From NCBI RefSeq assembly GCF_022271405.1, contig NZ_JAJNAL010000011.1, positions 62,001 to 126,000 on the forward strand: DNA of 64,000 bases, read 5' to 3'. This stretch comes from Rhodopseudomonas infernalis (GTDB lineage: Bacteria > Pseudomonadota > Alphaproteobacteria > Rhizobiales > Xanthobacteraceae). Below, one piece after another: positions 55,434 to 64,000 of this stretch. The notes below the pieces were generated by a model, which was not told the DNA's origin, did no database searches, and saw only the letters and a program-made list of their open reading frames with translations. Within the stretch, counting starts at the first letter, position 1. Each line of letters starts with the position of its first letter. Position numbers and translations under genes: made by a program.

Positions 55434-56363
55434 ATGCGCAAGATCGTCATCACCGGCGCGGCCGGCCTGGTTGGCCAGAATCTTGTGGCGCGGCTAAAGT
55501 CGCGCCCAGACATCGAGTTGGTCGGCATCGACAAGCACGCCGCCAATGTCGCGCTATTCCGCCAGGTTCATCCCGACGTCAGGATCATCGAGGCGGACCT
55601 CGCGGAACCGGGCGCGTGGTCGGACTGCTTCAGCGGCGCCGACACCGTGGTGATCAATCAGGCCCAGATCGGCGGACTTTTCGGCGCCGAATTCGAGGCC
55701 AACAACGTCACCGCCACCCGGCACATCCTCGCCGCGATCGAACGCCACGCGGTGCCGTATTTCGTCGGGATTTCGTCCTCGGTCGTCAACTCCGCCGCCG
55801 ACGACTTCTACACCCGCTCGAAGACCGCGCAGGAACGGCTGTTCGACGCCAGCCCGGTACCTCACGTGACGTTGCGCCCGACCTTGATGTTCGGGTGGTT
55901 CGATCGCAAGCATCTCGGCTGGTTGCGTCGCTTCATGGACCGCGCGCCGGTGTTTCCGATCCCGGGCGATGGCCGGTTCGATCGACAGCCGCTGTATGTC
56001 GGCGACTTTGTGTCGATCATCGTCGCCGCGATCGAGAGCCGCAAGGCCGGCACGTTCGACATTTCCGGGCTCGAGCAGATCAGCTACGGCGACCTGATCG
56101 CGTTGATTCACGACATCGTCAAACCGCGCGCGCGCATTGTCCATATTCCTTATGCGCTGTTCTGGGCACTGCTGTGGCTCTATGCGCGGTTCGACAAGAA
56201 TCCGCCGTTTACCACCGGGCAACTCGAAGCCCTGGTTCTGCCCGAAACCTTTCCGGTGATCGACTGGCCCACGGAATTCGGCGTCAAGCCGACCGCGCTG
56301 CGCCAGGCGCTGACCGAGACGTTTCTCGATCGCGAACACTCTCAAATCGTTCTGGCGTTCTAG
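55434..56363 (+). CDS. NAD-dependent epimerase/dehydratase
   Basis: This 309-residue protein has the Rossmann motif GAAGLVGQ (residues 7-14) and the extended-SDR layout, with SSSVVNSA and YTRSKTAQE that place the catalytic Tyr and Lys. Substrate is unknown; a nucleotide or lipid-linked sugar is likely from its place 8 bases after the DprE2-like gene. It lies in the same operon. Confidence 0.85.
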   Translation: MRKIVITGAAGLVGQNLVARLKSRPDIELVGIDKHAANVALFRQVHPDVRIIEADLAEPGAWSDCFSGADTVVINQAQIGGLFGAEFEANNVTATRHILAAIERHAVPYFVGISSSVVNSAADDFYTRSKTAQERLFDASPVPHVTLRPTLMFGWFDRKHLGWLRRFMDRAPVFPIPGDGRFDRQPLYVGDFVSIIVAAIESRKAGTFDISGLEQISYGDLIALIHDIVKPRARIVHIPYALFWALLWLYARFDKNPPFTTGQLEALVLPETFPVIDWPTEFGVKPTALRQALTETFLDREHSQIVLAF

Positions 56364-56374
56364 GAGCCGCCTTC

Positions 56375-57667
56375 ATGAGCCGGATCGTCGTGTTGGGAGC
56401 CGGACCGATGGGACTTGCGGCCGCGCAGCGAGCGGTGCGGCTCGGGCATCAGGTCGACCTGATCGAAGCCGACGACAAAGTCGGCGGCATGGCGGGACAT
56501 TTCGACTTTTCAGGGGTCTCGATCGAGCGATTCTATCACTTCATCTGCAAGTCCGACGCGCCGACCTTCGACCTGATGGCCGAACTCGGCATCGCCGACA
56601 AGATGCGATGGGCCGATACGTCGATGGCGTACTACACCCACGGCAAGGTGCATCGTTGGGGCGATCCAATTTCGCTGTTGCGCTATCCGCACCTCAGCCT
56701 GGTCGAGAAGTTTCGCACCGGGCTGCAGATGTTTCTGACCACCAAAGCCAGAAACTTCGACAGCATCGAGCATTTGACCTCACGCGAGTGGATCGAAAGC
56801 GGGTCCGGCAAGTCGGTCTACGACAAGCTGTGGAAGCGGCTGCAGCAGCTCAAATTCTACGAATTCGCCGATCATGTCTCGGCGTCTTGGATCGCCACGC
56901 GTATCAAGCGCATCGGCAATTCCCGCAAGTCGATCTTCCAGGAACAGCTCGGCTATATCGAAGGTGGCTCCGAGACGCTCGTGGAGGCGATCGCCGACGA
57001 TATTCGCCACGGCGGCGGACGGATTCACCTCGGCGCTCCGGCCGAGCGGGTGCTGGTCGAAGACGGGCGGGTCCGCGCGGTGCGCGCCGGCGGCCGGGAG
57101 TTTGCCGCCGATGCGGTGATTGCGACGGTCCCGATCCCGCTGGTCAATCAGCTGGTGCCCGATCTCTCGCCGGCGCTGCAGGAGAAATACGCGGCGATCC
57201 GCAATATCGGCGTGGTTTGCTTGCTGTTCAAACTCCGCAAGTCCGTCACGCCGCACTTCTGGCTCAACATCGTCGCCGACGATATCGAGATCCCTGGCCT
57301 GATCGAATTTTCCAATCTGCGGCCGGTCGGCGACACGATCGTCTATGTGCCGTACTACATGCCGGTGACACAGCCGAAATGGGCGTGGACCGATCAGCAG
57401 TTCATCGATGAAGCCTTCGGCTATATCAAGCGCATCAATCCGAACATTACCGATGCCGACCGGATCGACGCCCGAGTCGGACGGCTGCGCTATGCCCAGC
57501 CGATCTGCGAGCCCAATTTTGCCGACAAGCTGCCGCCGATCCAGACGCCGATCGCCGGTCTACAGATCGCCGATACGTGCTATTACTACCCCGAAGACCG
57601 CGGCGTCGCGGAGAGCATTCGGCTCGGGCGGCGGATGGCTGAATCGGCCGTGGCGGACTCATTTTAG
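56375..57667 (+). CDS. FAD-dependent amine-oxidase-type oxidoreductase
   Basis: This 430-residue flavoprotein begins RIVVLGAGPMGLAAAQRA, with EADDKVGGMAGHF, as in the protoporphyrinogen-oxidase/UDP-galactopyranose-mutase-like group, and ends GLQIADTCYYYPEDRGVAESI. Related proteins are frequent in rhizobial polysaccharide clusters, where the reaction is not settled. It is 11 bases after the epimerase gene and in the same operon. The ATG at 56375 gives the correct N-terminal FAD motif. Confidence 0.85.
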   Translation: MSRIVVLGAGPMGLAAAQRAVRLGHQVDLIEADDKVGGMAGHFDFSGVSIERFYHFICKSDAPTFDLMAELGIADKMRWADTSMAYYTHGKVHRWGDPISLLRYPHLSLVEKFRTGLQMFLTTKARNFDSIEHLTSREWIESGSGKSVYDKLWKRLQQLKFYEFADHVSASWIATRIKRIGNSRKSIFQEQLGYIEGGSETLVEAIADDIRHGGGRIHLGAPAERVLVEDGRVRAVRAGGREFAADAVIATVPIPLVNQLVPDLSPALQEKYAAIRNIGVVCLLFKLRKSVTPHFWLNIVADDIEIPGLIEFSNLRPVGDTIVYVPYYMPVTQPKWAWTDQQFIDEAFGYIKRINPNITDADRIDARVGRLRYAQPICEPNFADKLPPIQTPIAGLQIADTCYYYPEDRGVAESIRLGRRMAESAVADSF

Positions 57668-57711
57668 AATGATTGCGATTAGTACAGAAAGTCCAGCGTG
57701 GGGCGATTTCG

Positions 57712-58365
57712 ATGAATGATTTGGCGATTATCTACAAGTCTCGCTTTTCGAGCACAGGTTTCGAAAAACGGACGCGCGTTTGGAAGATACTATGTGCCCG
57801 ATTCTTTCAAAATTACGTGCCCCGCAACTCAGTCTTGCTGGACCTTGCATGCGGCTACGGTGAATTCATCAATCACATCGCTGCATCGAAGAAGTATGGC
57901 GTCGACCTGAATCCTGATGCTCAATCGCAGTTATCGCCAGACGTCGATTTCAAGATGACGCCAGCCTACGATCTGTCGCACATCGCCAGCGACAGTGTCG
58001 ATCGTGTATTCACATCGAACTTTCTCGAGCATCTGCCGGATAAAGCAGCCTGCGACACAGTCCTCAAGGAGGTTCGTCGAATCCTGAAGCCCGGCGGAAA
58101 AGTCATGATCCTTGGTCCGAACATTCGCTACGCTTACAAGGAATATTGGGATTATTACGACCACTACCTGGCGCTCTCGCATCTATCGCTAAGTGAGGGA
58201 TTGCTGCTGGCCGGATACCAGCCCGAACTGGTGATCGATCGATTTCTGCCCTACACAATGAATAACGCGACGCCGACTGCCGACTGGATGATCCGAGTTT
58301 ATCTCCGGGTTCCGCTGGCTTGGAAGCTTCTCGGCAAGCAGTTCTTCATTGTTGCCCGCAAATGA
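57712..58365 (+). CDS. SAM-dependent methyltransferase
   Basis: This 217-residue class I methyltransferase has LLDLACGYGEFINHI for SAM binding, GVDLNPD, and SDSVDRVFTSNFLEHLPD with the usual acidic loop. ATG at 57712 (MNDLAIIYKS) has GGGG upstream. It may methylate a sugar or lipid of the polymer. Its G+C is a bit lower than the genes before it. It sits 44 bases after the oxidoreductase gene. Confidence 0.85.
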   Translation: MNDLAIIYKSRFSSTGFEKRTRVWKILCARFFQNYVPRNSVLLDLACGYGEFINHIAASKKYGVDLNPDAQSQLSPDVDFKMTPAYDLSHIASDSVDRVFTSNFLEHLPDKAACDTVLKEVRRILKPGGKVMILGPNIRYAYKEYWDYYDHYLALSHLSLSEGLLLAGYQPELVIDRFLPYTMNNATPTADWMIRVYLRVPLAWKLLGKQFFIVARK

Positions 58366-58379
58366 CGGTGGAATAATCT

Positions 58380-58790
58380 GTGAATGGTCGTATCGAAGCG
58401 GTCGCGACCTCGCGGTTTGTCCGGTTCCTTCTGGTTGGCGGCGCGGCGGCGGCGATCAACATCGGAAGCCGCGTTGTCATCTCGAAATTCGTCGCGTTTG
58501 AATATGCGGTTGCGCTCGCGTTTCCGATTGCCCTGACATTTGCGTTTGTAATGTCTCGCTGGCTGGTTTTCGAGCGGGCCGGAAGCTCGGCATGGGGACA
58601 ATATTTACGCTTCTTCCTCGTCAATCTGGTCGCGCTGGTTCAGGTTTGGCTGGTCAGCGTCGGGCTCGCCCAATGGCTGTTCCCGATGATCGGCTGGATC
58701 CTTTATCCTGAACTTGTGGCCCACACGATCGCGGTATGCAGTCCGGTCTTGACAAGCTACTACGCGCATAAACTCTTCACGTTCAAATAG
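58380..58790 (+). CDS. GtrA family membrane protein
   Basis: This 136-residue protein has four membrane segments and the GtrA pattern RFLLVGGAAAAINIGSRVVISKF, MSRWLVFER and YYAHKLFTFK at the end. GtrA proteins are thought to move or present polyprenyl-linked sugars. In mycobacteria the GtrA protein Rv3789 is next to dprE1/dprE2, so this one may handle the polyprenylphosphoryl arabinose made by the genes upstream. GTG at 58380 is 14 bases after the methyltransferase stop. Confidence 0.88.
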   Translation: MNGRIEAVATSRFVRFLLVGGAAAAINIGSRVVISKFVAFEYAVALAFPIALTFAFVMSRWLVFERAGSSAWGQYLRFFLVNLVALVQVWLVSVGLAQWLFPMIGWILYPELVAHTIAVCSPVLTSYYAHKLFTFK

Positions 58791-58922
58791 TCGCTGCAGG
58801 CCGAGCGTTGGCGCCATCGAGGTGCCGAACTGGGTCTGCGAAGGTGGTCGTTGCCGAAGAGGGGCGGACGCGCAATGGTGGTCGACGACGAACGGCACGG
58901 TAGGCGATATTCAGCGGAGGTG

Positions 58923-60434
58923 ATGAACCGGTTGTTTTGGCTGGCAGCGCTTGTCCTGATCGTACTCGGCATCAAGTTGCTATTCATCCGCCAATTCGGA
59001 TCGGGGGTGCCATACTGGGATCAATGGGATGGGGAAGGCGATCTGATTTACAAGCCCTACTTGAATTCAAATCTGTCTTTCACAAGCTTGTTTGCGTCCC
59101 ACAACGAGCACCGAATATTCATCACGCGCGTCTTCGCTTTGCTCCTGTATGAGCTCGATGGCGGCTGGGATCCGATCTTGCAGATGGTGGTGAATGCCGG
59201 ACTTCACGTCGTTGCTATCGTGATGCTGGTGCTTGCGCTCCGACCTATCATTCGGGCCGATCAGTTCGGCTTTCTCATCGTATTCTCGACGCTGCTGTTC
59301 GTTCTGCCGATCGGGTGGGAAAATCTGTTAGCCGGCTTTCAGAGTCAGTTCTACTTCCTCGTGATCTTTTCGCTGCTGGCTTTGATGGGGTTTGCGATAT
59401 CGCCGGCCTTCGGCGTCGTCTGGTGGGGCAGTTTGCTTTGCGCGGTGGCTGCGTATTTCTCGATGGCGTCGGGTGCGCTGACGGCCGCAGCTGCGGTGGC
59501 GGTGATCGGCGCTCAGTTAGTCTCAGGCCATCGGAACGGCCGTAAGGAGCTGATGGGTCTTGCTGCGCTGGTGGTGATGACGGCCGTGATGCTGGCCTTC
59601 GTTCGAAACGTGACGCCTCACGATGTCTTCAAGGCACACAGCTTCTCCGAGTTTGGTCGTGCCCTCTTGAAATGCCTGTCGTTTCCGTGGGGCAGTCCGT
59701 ATTCGGGGATCTGGGTCAATCTGCCGGTTGCAATCTATGCGTGCGTGGTGTTGGGTCGACGGCCGGCGCTCGGCTCTCCGCATTGGTTGGTGTTCGGGAT
59801 CATCGTCTGGTTGCTTGCGCAGTCTGTGTCCTTGGCCTACGGACGTGCCGCCCTGGTGGCTTCACCGCGCTATCTCGACATTGTTATCGTCGGTTTGCCA
59901 ATGAATCTCGCGATCCTGCTCTACGCCGCTAATCGCGCGGCGCGCAGGCCAGCGAGAGCAGCCGCGGCCTTGGCCGCGGTCGCTTGGCTTTCGATCGTGT
60001 GTTCCGGCTTGATCTGGAATACGGTTATTTCGGCAGTTCCCGCGGTAGTCGACAAGGGGCTGCAGGGACGCGAGCAACAGCAGAACGTTTTGGCCTATCT
60101 GCGAACCGGGAATGTGGCGGAACTGCAGGGCAAGGCAGTGCAGGCGATTCCTTATCCGGTGCCGGAGCGGCTGGCCGCGCTGCTGTCCGACCCCACAATT
60201 CGTCAGGCACTACCCGACGCGATTCGTCCCGCCGACGTCGATGATCGCGCGCGGCTGGATCGAACCTTGCTCAAAGGGAGAGTCCGAGAAGCGACGAACT
60301 GGGTGAAAGTGGAGATGCTGAGGCACGCCGAAGTCGTGGCCGGCTTCGGGCTCGCATTGGGATTTGCTGCGGGAATGATCGGCGTGATGTGGCGTCGCGA
60401 ACAAGACGGCGCTAGGGGCGTGCATGGGACTTGA
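58923..60434 (+). CDS. GT-C-like polytopic membrane protein, possible arabinofuranosyltransferase
   Basis: This protein of about 503 residues has roughly eleven hydrophobic segments and an early periplasmic loop with YWDQWDGEGDL and FASHNEHRIF, the acid-rich first loop common in GT-C glycosyltransferases that use polyprenyl-phosphate sugars. I cannot name the family. The ATG at 58923 has GCGGAGG just upstream; longer starts at 58875 or 58851 are possible. As the last gene of the arabinose-donor operon it is the best candidate for the enzyme that uses the donor, but this is inference. Confidence 0.68.
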   Translation: MNRLFWLAALVLIVLGIKLLFIRQFGSGVPYWDQWDGEGDLIYKPYLNSNLSFTSLFASHNEHRIFITRVFALLLYELDGGWDPILQMVVNAGLHVVAIVMLVLALRPIIRADQFGFLIVFSTLLFVLPIGWENLLAGFQSQFYFLVIFSLLALMGFAISPAFGVVWWGSLLCAVAAYFSMASGALTAAAAVAVIGAQLVSGHRNGRKELMGLAALVVMTAVMLAFVRNVTPHDVFKAHSFSEFGRALLKCLSFPWGSPYSGIWVNLPVAIYACVVLGRRPALGSPHWLVFGIIVWLLAQSVSLAYGRAALVASPRYLDIVIVGLPMNLAILLYAANRAARRPARAAAALAAVAWLSIVCSGLIWNTVISAVPAVVDKGLQGREQQQNVLAYLRTGNVAELQGKAVQAIPYPVPERLAALLSDPTIRQALPDAIRPADVDDRARLDRTLLKGRVREATNWVKVEMLRHAEVVAGFGLALGFAAGMIGVMWRREQDGARGVHGT

Positions 60435-61655
60435 CGGCGAAACGAGTCGCCTTCCACACAGGCGCTCACCCGGCGCGACTGGCGATACGTGATCAAAAAT
60501 GCCCGACATGTCCGCCATTGAGCAAGTCTCTACAATCTGTAGCCGGAGAGCTGAACGAGCCACAGTTTTCGGATCCTTCAAAATAAACCGGGAAGCTGTA
60601 ACTTTCCGACTTCGTGCATGCAGTGACTTTGCTCTGCCAAATTGAAGTGTATGTAATGGCGGGAAAGGTGAGCTATGCCACACAGTGCTGCACTACAAAA
60701 CGCCACATTCGCAGTAATTCTCAGCACCAATTGCCTGCTCGATAGGCCAATCGATATTAGAAGTCAGCTAAACATGATGTAACTCGGCTTCTGACTATCG
60801 TCTCCCTGAAGCGTTCTTTCTGTATTTTCCGACCGCCTCGCTTATACTCACCGTCATGAGCACGTCATTCGTTGTGGCATTAATCGCATTGGCGTCAACC
60901 GATCTCCGCTGGAGGCGCGCTCTGCGCGCTTTCAACGCTGCTGTTGCCGACAGATCCCGAAATTCTCGGGTTGGCGACTACATTTTCTAGTGGGCCGGCG
61001 TTACACTAATTATCGCACTGAACTGGACACCGAATGCGGCACGTCAATGGATCCGGATCATGTGCGTCGGACTCGGTTGGCTAAGCTCCCCCATCGTCAT
61101 CACGCTGCTACCACTCATCCTCGTTCCCGGCGCCGTTCTCAGAAACATCCGCAGCGAAACAGTCACCGCGGCCGTGGCGTCTGAAGCCACCGGCGCACAG
61201 ATCTTAACGATGGTCCATCGACGAATTCGGGGAGGATCTTTGTTCCGTCGTCGACCCAGATGTGGGGAGCTTTGAATTGATCCGGTCGACGCAAAAACAG
61301 CAAAGGCGTCGTCAAAGTAATTATCATGACAACGGCTGGAAATGTCCGCGATAGGGCCGAGGCAATTTCCTTCGACATTAAAATATGCTGAACTGAAATT
61401 GGCGACGTTATTGGCAGAAAGCGCCGTATCTAGACGATCGGATTCCAAAGGGAAAGCGAGATAACGGCGACATCTCGGCACAATTGCAGGGCGTGCCGTT
61501 GCGACCTCGCCAGCCTGCGCGCTGCTTAATTGCTCCCGGGTTGCGACTATCGAATTGACGAGCGATGCCTATCGTTTGTAAATAATCCGCCGAAACCAAA
61601 AGCGCGAACGCGTCAAGACGGATGCCTCGCAAGATCCTCTCAATCTGGTTCAAGG
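60435..61655. other. Gene-poor region with possible remnant
   Basis: In these 1.2 kb no gene can be supported. A frame from ATG 60856 reads 44 residues to an in-frame TAG at 60988, then goes on in the same frame with two hydrophobic segments to 61275; it has no ribosome-binding site or known family. It might be a decayed membrane-protein gene. The base composition is lower in G+C than the flanks. Confidence 0.45.
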
Positions 61656-62228
61656 ATGCGGATCCAACAGCTCGATATACCCGGCCTTCTCCTTGTCACC
61701 CCGAAGAAGCACGGCGACCAGCGCGGGTTCTTTTCGGAAACGTTTCGCGCCGACGCTTTTGCGGAGGCCGCGGGCGCCGTGCAGTTCGTGCAGGACAATC
61801 ATGTGTTGTCGACCCAGCGAGGAGTCGTTCGGGGGCTGCACTTTCAGACCCCGCCTCACGCGCAGGGCAAGCTTGTCCGCTGCACGCGCGGCGCAATCCT
61901 CGACGTCGGCGTCGACATCCGCGTCGGTTCGCCGACCTACGGGCAACATGTCGCAGTCGAGCTGTCGGCGGACAACTGGCAGCAGCTCTGGGTTCCGCCG
62001 GGGTTTGCACATGGCTATGTCACCCTGGAAGACAATTGCGAGGTGATCTACAAGGTCACCGATTATTACGCGCCGGAATGTGATCGGGGAATCGCCTGGG
62101 ACGACCCGGCCATAGCGATTGATTGGCGTGTCCCAGCTTCCGACGTTATTCTGTCGGAGAAGGACAAGAAGCAGCCTCGTCTGCAGGATGTCGCCGCAGC
62201 CTTTCATTTTGCCAGCGAGGATTCGTAA
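61656..62228 (+). CDS. rfbC: dTDP-4-dehydrorhamnose 3,5-epimerase
   Basis: This 190-residue cupin enzyme has the RmlC motifs [28 protein letters not shown] (catalytic His in the second) and [14 protein letters not shown], and a Tyr near [10 protein letters not shown]. It epimerises dTDP-4-keto-6-deoxyglucose for rhamnose synthesis. It overlaps rfbB by one base (TAATG). The order here is rfbC, rfbB, rfbD. Confidence 0.96.
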   Translation: MRIQQLDIPGLLLVTPKKHGDQRGFFSETFRADAFAEAAGAVQFVQDNHVLSTQRGVVRGLHFQTPPHAQGKLVRCTRGAILDVGVDIRVGSPTYGQHVAVELSADNWQQLWVPPGFAHGYVTLEDNCEVIYKVTDYYAPECDRGIAWDDPAIAIDWRVPASDVILSEKDKKQPRLQDVAAAFHFASEDS

Positions 62229-63280
62229 TGCGGGTGATTGTCACGGGTGGCGCGGGCTTTATCGGCTCGGCAGTCTGCCGGCACTTTGTCGACGATCTGC
62301 AGTACGATGTGGTTGTCGTCGACAAGATCACCTACGCAGGAAATCTGGCATCTCTGGCTCCGGTGGAGTCGAGCCAGCATTATGCCTTCGAGCAGCACGA
62401 CATCTGCGATGCCGAGGCGGTCAAGTCGATCTTCGACAAGTATCAGCCTGATGCTGTCGTGCATCTTGCCGCTGAAAGCCACGTCGACCGATCGATCTCC
62501 GGTTCGGACGTGTTCGTGAAGACCAATGTGCTCGGGACCTTCACCTTGCTGGAGGCCGCACGTCGCTATCTGCACTCCGAAAGAAAGAAGAGCGCGCCCG
62601 AGTTTCGCTTCATCCACGTTTCCACTGACGAGGTCTACGGGTCTCTGGGCGAAACTGGGCTGTTCACCGAAACGACAGCCTACGATCCGAGCTCGCCTTA
62701 TTCGGCGACCAAAGCATCGTCCGATCACCTGGCCAAAGCGTGGCACCGTACCTACGGCCTGCCGGTGATCGTGTCCAATTGCTCGAATAATTACGGGCCC
62801 TATCACTTCCCGGAAAAGCTGATTCCGCTCGTGATCCTCAATGCGCTCGATCGCAAGCAGCTGCCCGTCTATGGCGACGGATCCAATGTGCGCGACTGGC
62901 TTTATGTCGAGGATCACGCTCGCGCGCTCGGTGTCATCCTGGCCAAGGGCCAACCGGGCGAAACCTATAATATCGGCGGGCGCAATGAGCGGCAGAATAT
63001 CGAGGTGGTCCGACAGATCTGCACCTGGATGGATCGACTGCGGCCGGCCGACTCCTCGCACCACGATCTGATCACCTTCGTGACCGATCGTCCCGGCCAT
63101 GATCATCGGTATGCGATCGACGCCACCAAGTTGGAAAACGAACTCGGGTGGCGCGCGCAGGAAACCTTCGAGACAGGGATCGAAAAGACCGTGCGTTGGT
63201 ATCTCGATCGGTCGGATTGGTGGAAGCCGCTTCGGGACCGCGTCTATGGCGGCGAGCGCCTCGGCCTTGTGAAGGCGTGA
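62228..63280 (+). CDS. rfbB: dTDP-glucose 4,6-dehydratase
   Basis: This 350-residue extended SDR has the NAD motif GGAGFIG (residues 7-13), the catalytic TDE in [10 protein letters not shown] and [10 protein letters not shown] with Tyr and Lys. It turns dTDP-glucose into the 4-keto-6-deoxy sugar. ATG at 62228 is inside the rfbC stop, and rfbD follows 6 bases later. Confidence 0.97.
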   Translation: MRVIVTGGAGFIGSAVCRHFVDDLQYDVVVVDKITYAGNLASLAPVESSQHYAFEQHDICDAEAVKSIFDKYQPDAVVHLAAESHVDRSISGSDVFVKTNVLGTFTLLEAARRYLHSERKKSAPEFRFIHVSTDEVYGSLGETGLFTETTAYDPSSPYSATKASSDHLAKAWHRTYGLPVIVSNCSNNYGPYHFPEKLIPLVILNALDRKQLPVYGDGSNVRDWLYVEDHARALGVILAKGQPGETYNIGGRNERQNIEVVRQICTWMDRLRPADSSHHDLITFVTDRPGHDHRYAIDATKLENELGWRAQETFETGIEKTVRWYLDRSDWWKPLRDRVYGGERLGLVKA

Positions 63281-63286
63281 GGGCAG

Positions 63287-64000
63287 ATGCGGATCTACGT
63301 CATTGGCGCTGAGGGGCAGGTTGCCCGTTCGCTGCGCGAGTCAGCGGCGAGACATCGCGACGTGGTTTTCGGTCACGGTGCCCGGCCGGCGGTGGACCTC
63401 CTGCGGCCGGAAACGCTTGCCCATGCCATCGATGAGTTCCGCCCCGATATCGTAATCAACCCGGCGGCATACACCGCCGTCGACAAGGCCGAAGCCGAGC
63501 CGGAGCAAGCCTTCGCGCTCAATCGCGATGGCGCCCGCGCCGCCGCGGAAATGACCGCGCAGCGAGGGCTTCCGGTCATTCACCTGTCGACCGACTACGT
63601 TTTCGACGGAGCCAAGCAAGGACCCTATGTCGAAAGCGACGCCGTGGCGCCGCAGGGCGTCTATGGGCGATCAAAGCTCGAGGGCGAACAAGCAGTCGCT
63701 TTGGCTAACCCGAAGCACATCGTGCTGCGAACCGCATGGGTGTATGCGCCATTCGGGGGCAATTTCGTGCGCACCATGCTTCGGCTCGCTGCCGAGCGCG
63801 ACCGGCTCCGCGTCGTCGACGACCAGCGTGGATGTCCGACCTACGCCCCGGACATCGCCGATGCGATCGTCGCAGTGGCGCGGCGATGGGCCGATTCCGG
63901 TTGGAGTTCGCAACTCGCGGGGGTTACCCATCTCAGCGGTCCGGATGCGCTGACGTGGTGCGGATTTGCCCGCGAGATCATGGCTGGGTCGGCTGCGCGC
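63287..64000 (+). CDS. rfbD: dTDP-4-dehydrorhamnose reductase (cut by window end)
   Basis: The first 238 codons of an RmlD-type reductase are present and run off the window. Visible features are the NADPH-binding GAEGQVARSL near residues 7-16, PAAYTAVDKAE, STDYVFDG, YGRSKLEGE with the catalytic Tyr-x3-Lys, and LRTAWVYAPFGGNFV. It makes dTDP-L-rhamnose. The ATG at 63287 follows the rfbB stop by six bases and has AGGGC upstream. rfbA is probably next, beyond the window. Confidence 0.93.
   Translation, partial: MRIYVIGAEGQVARSLRESAARHRDVVFGHGARPAVDLLRPETLAHAIDEFRPDIVINPAAYTAVDKAEAEPEQAFALNRDGARAAAEMTAQRGLPVIHLSTDYVFDGAKQGPYVESDAVAPQGVYGRSKLEGEQAVALANPKHIVLRTAWVYAPFGGNFVRTMLRLAAERDRLRVVDDQRGCPTYAPDIADAIVAVARRWADSGWSSQLAGVTHLSGPDALTWCGFAREIMAGSAAR

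Overview
The window looks like chromosome from an alphaproteobacterium of the Bradyrhizobium/Rhodopseudomonas group, most likely Rhodopseudomonas palustris or a close relative. The reasons are the high G+C, the intergenic palindromic repeats typical of these genomes, paired phasins with a TGC-rich palindrome between them, an EcfG-type promoter, and a tRNA-His that lacks G-1 and carries A73. This is inference from sequence features, since no database search was possible.

Layout. 1-3.8 kb: an AsmA-like envelope protein and a two-subunit 3-oxoacid CoA-transferase. 3.9-10.3 kb: a LysR regulator followed by a tightly packed operon holding RutB, RutC and two RutD-like hydrolases interleaved with an SsuABC/NMT1-type ABC importer, with no RutA or RutF beside it. 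10.3-14.0 kb: an outer-membrane-like protein and a ferric-iron ABC system (binding protein plus fused permease, no adjacent ATPase). 14.2-19.4 kb: a zinc-ribbon protein, a DUF1858 protein behind an FNR-type box, a Crp/Fnr regulator and a 1182-residue PAS histidine kinase with a degraded ATP-binding domain. 19.8-21.1 kb: two phasins and tRNA-His.

21.05-24.45 kb is a small, lower-G+C integrated element at the 3' end of tRNA-His. It is bounded by an 18-bp near-perfect direct repeat, carries a truncated resolvase, and has one intact operon: an unassigned 433-residue barrel-like protein, a Xre/MbcA-type antitoxin and a RES-domain toxin. The first two genes abut (TAAATG) and the third starts one base after the second ends. 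A palindrome overlaps the likely promoter. This three-gene set is the best candidate here for an undescribed system.

24.7-37.3 kb returns to core genes: two small proteins (the first behind an EcfG-type promoter), an orphan ParA ATPase, a candidate small RNA, LysR, trxB, Lrp, DoxX, greA, carB, a degenerate tRNA-Cys-like gene with its own terminator, msrA, msrB and several small proteins, including a divergent pair of related lipoproteins.

37.4-64 kb is a surface-polysaccharide region. It encodes GDP-mannose synthesis (phosphomannomutase, ManC), sulfate activation to PAPS (CysD, CysNC), several glycosyltransferases, a rhamnan-synthesis-F protein, a Wzm/Wzt ABC exporter, and an operon that closely parallels the mycobacterial decaprenylphosphoryl-arabinose pathway (HAD-UbiA fusion, DprE1-like, DprE2-like, then a GtrA protein and a GT-C-like membrane protein). 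It ends with dTDP-rhamnose genes rfbC, rfbB and rfbD, the last cut by the window edge. Together these predict a polymer that may contain mannose-derived sugar, rhamnose and D-arabinofuranose, possibly sulfated.
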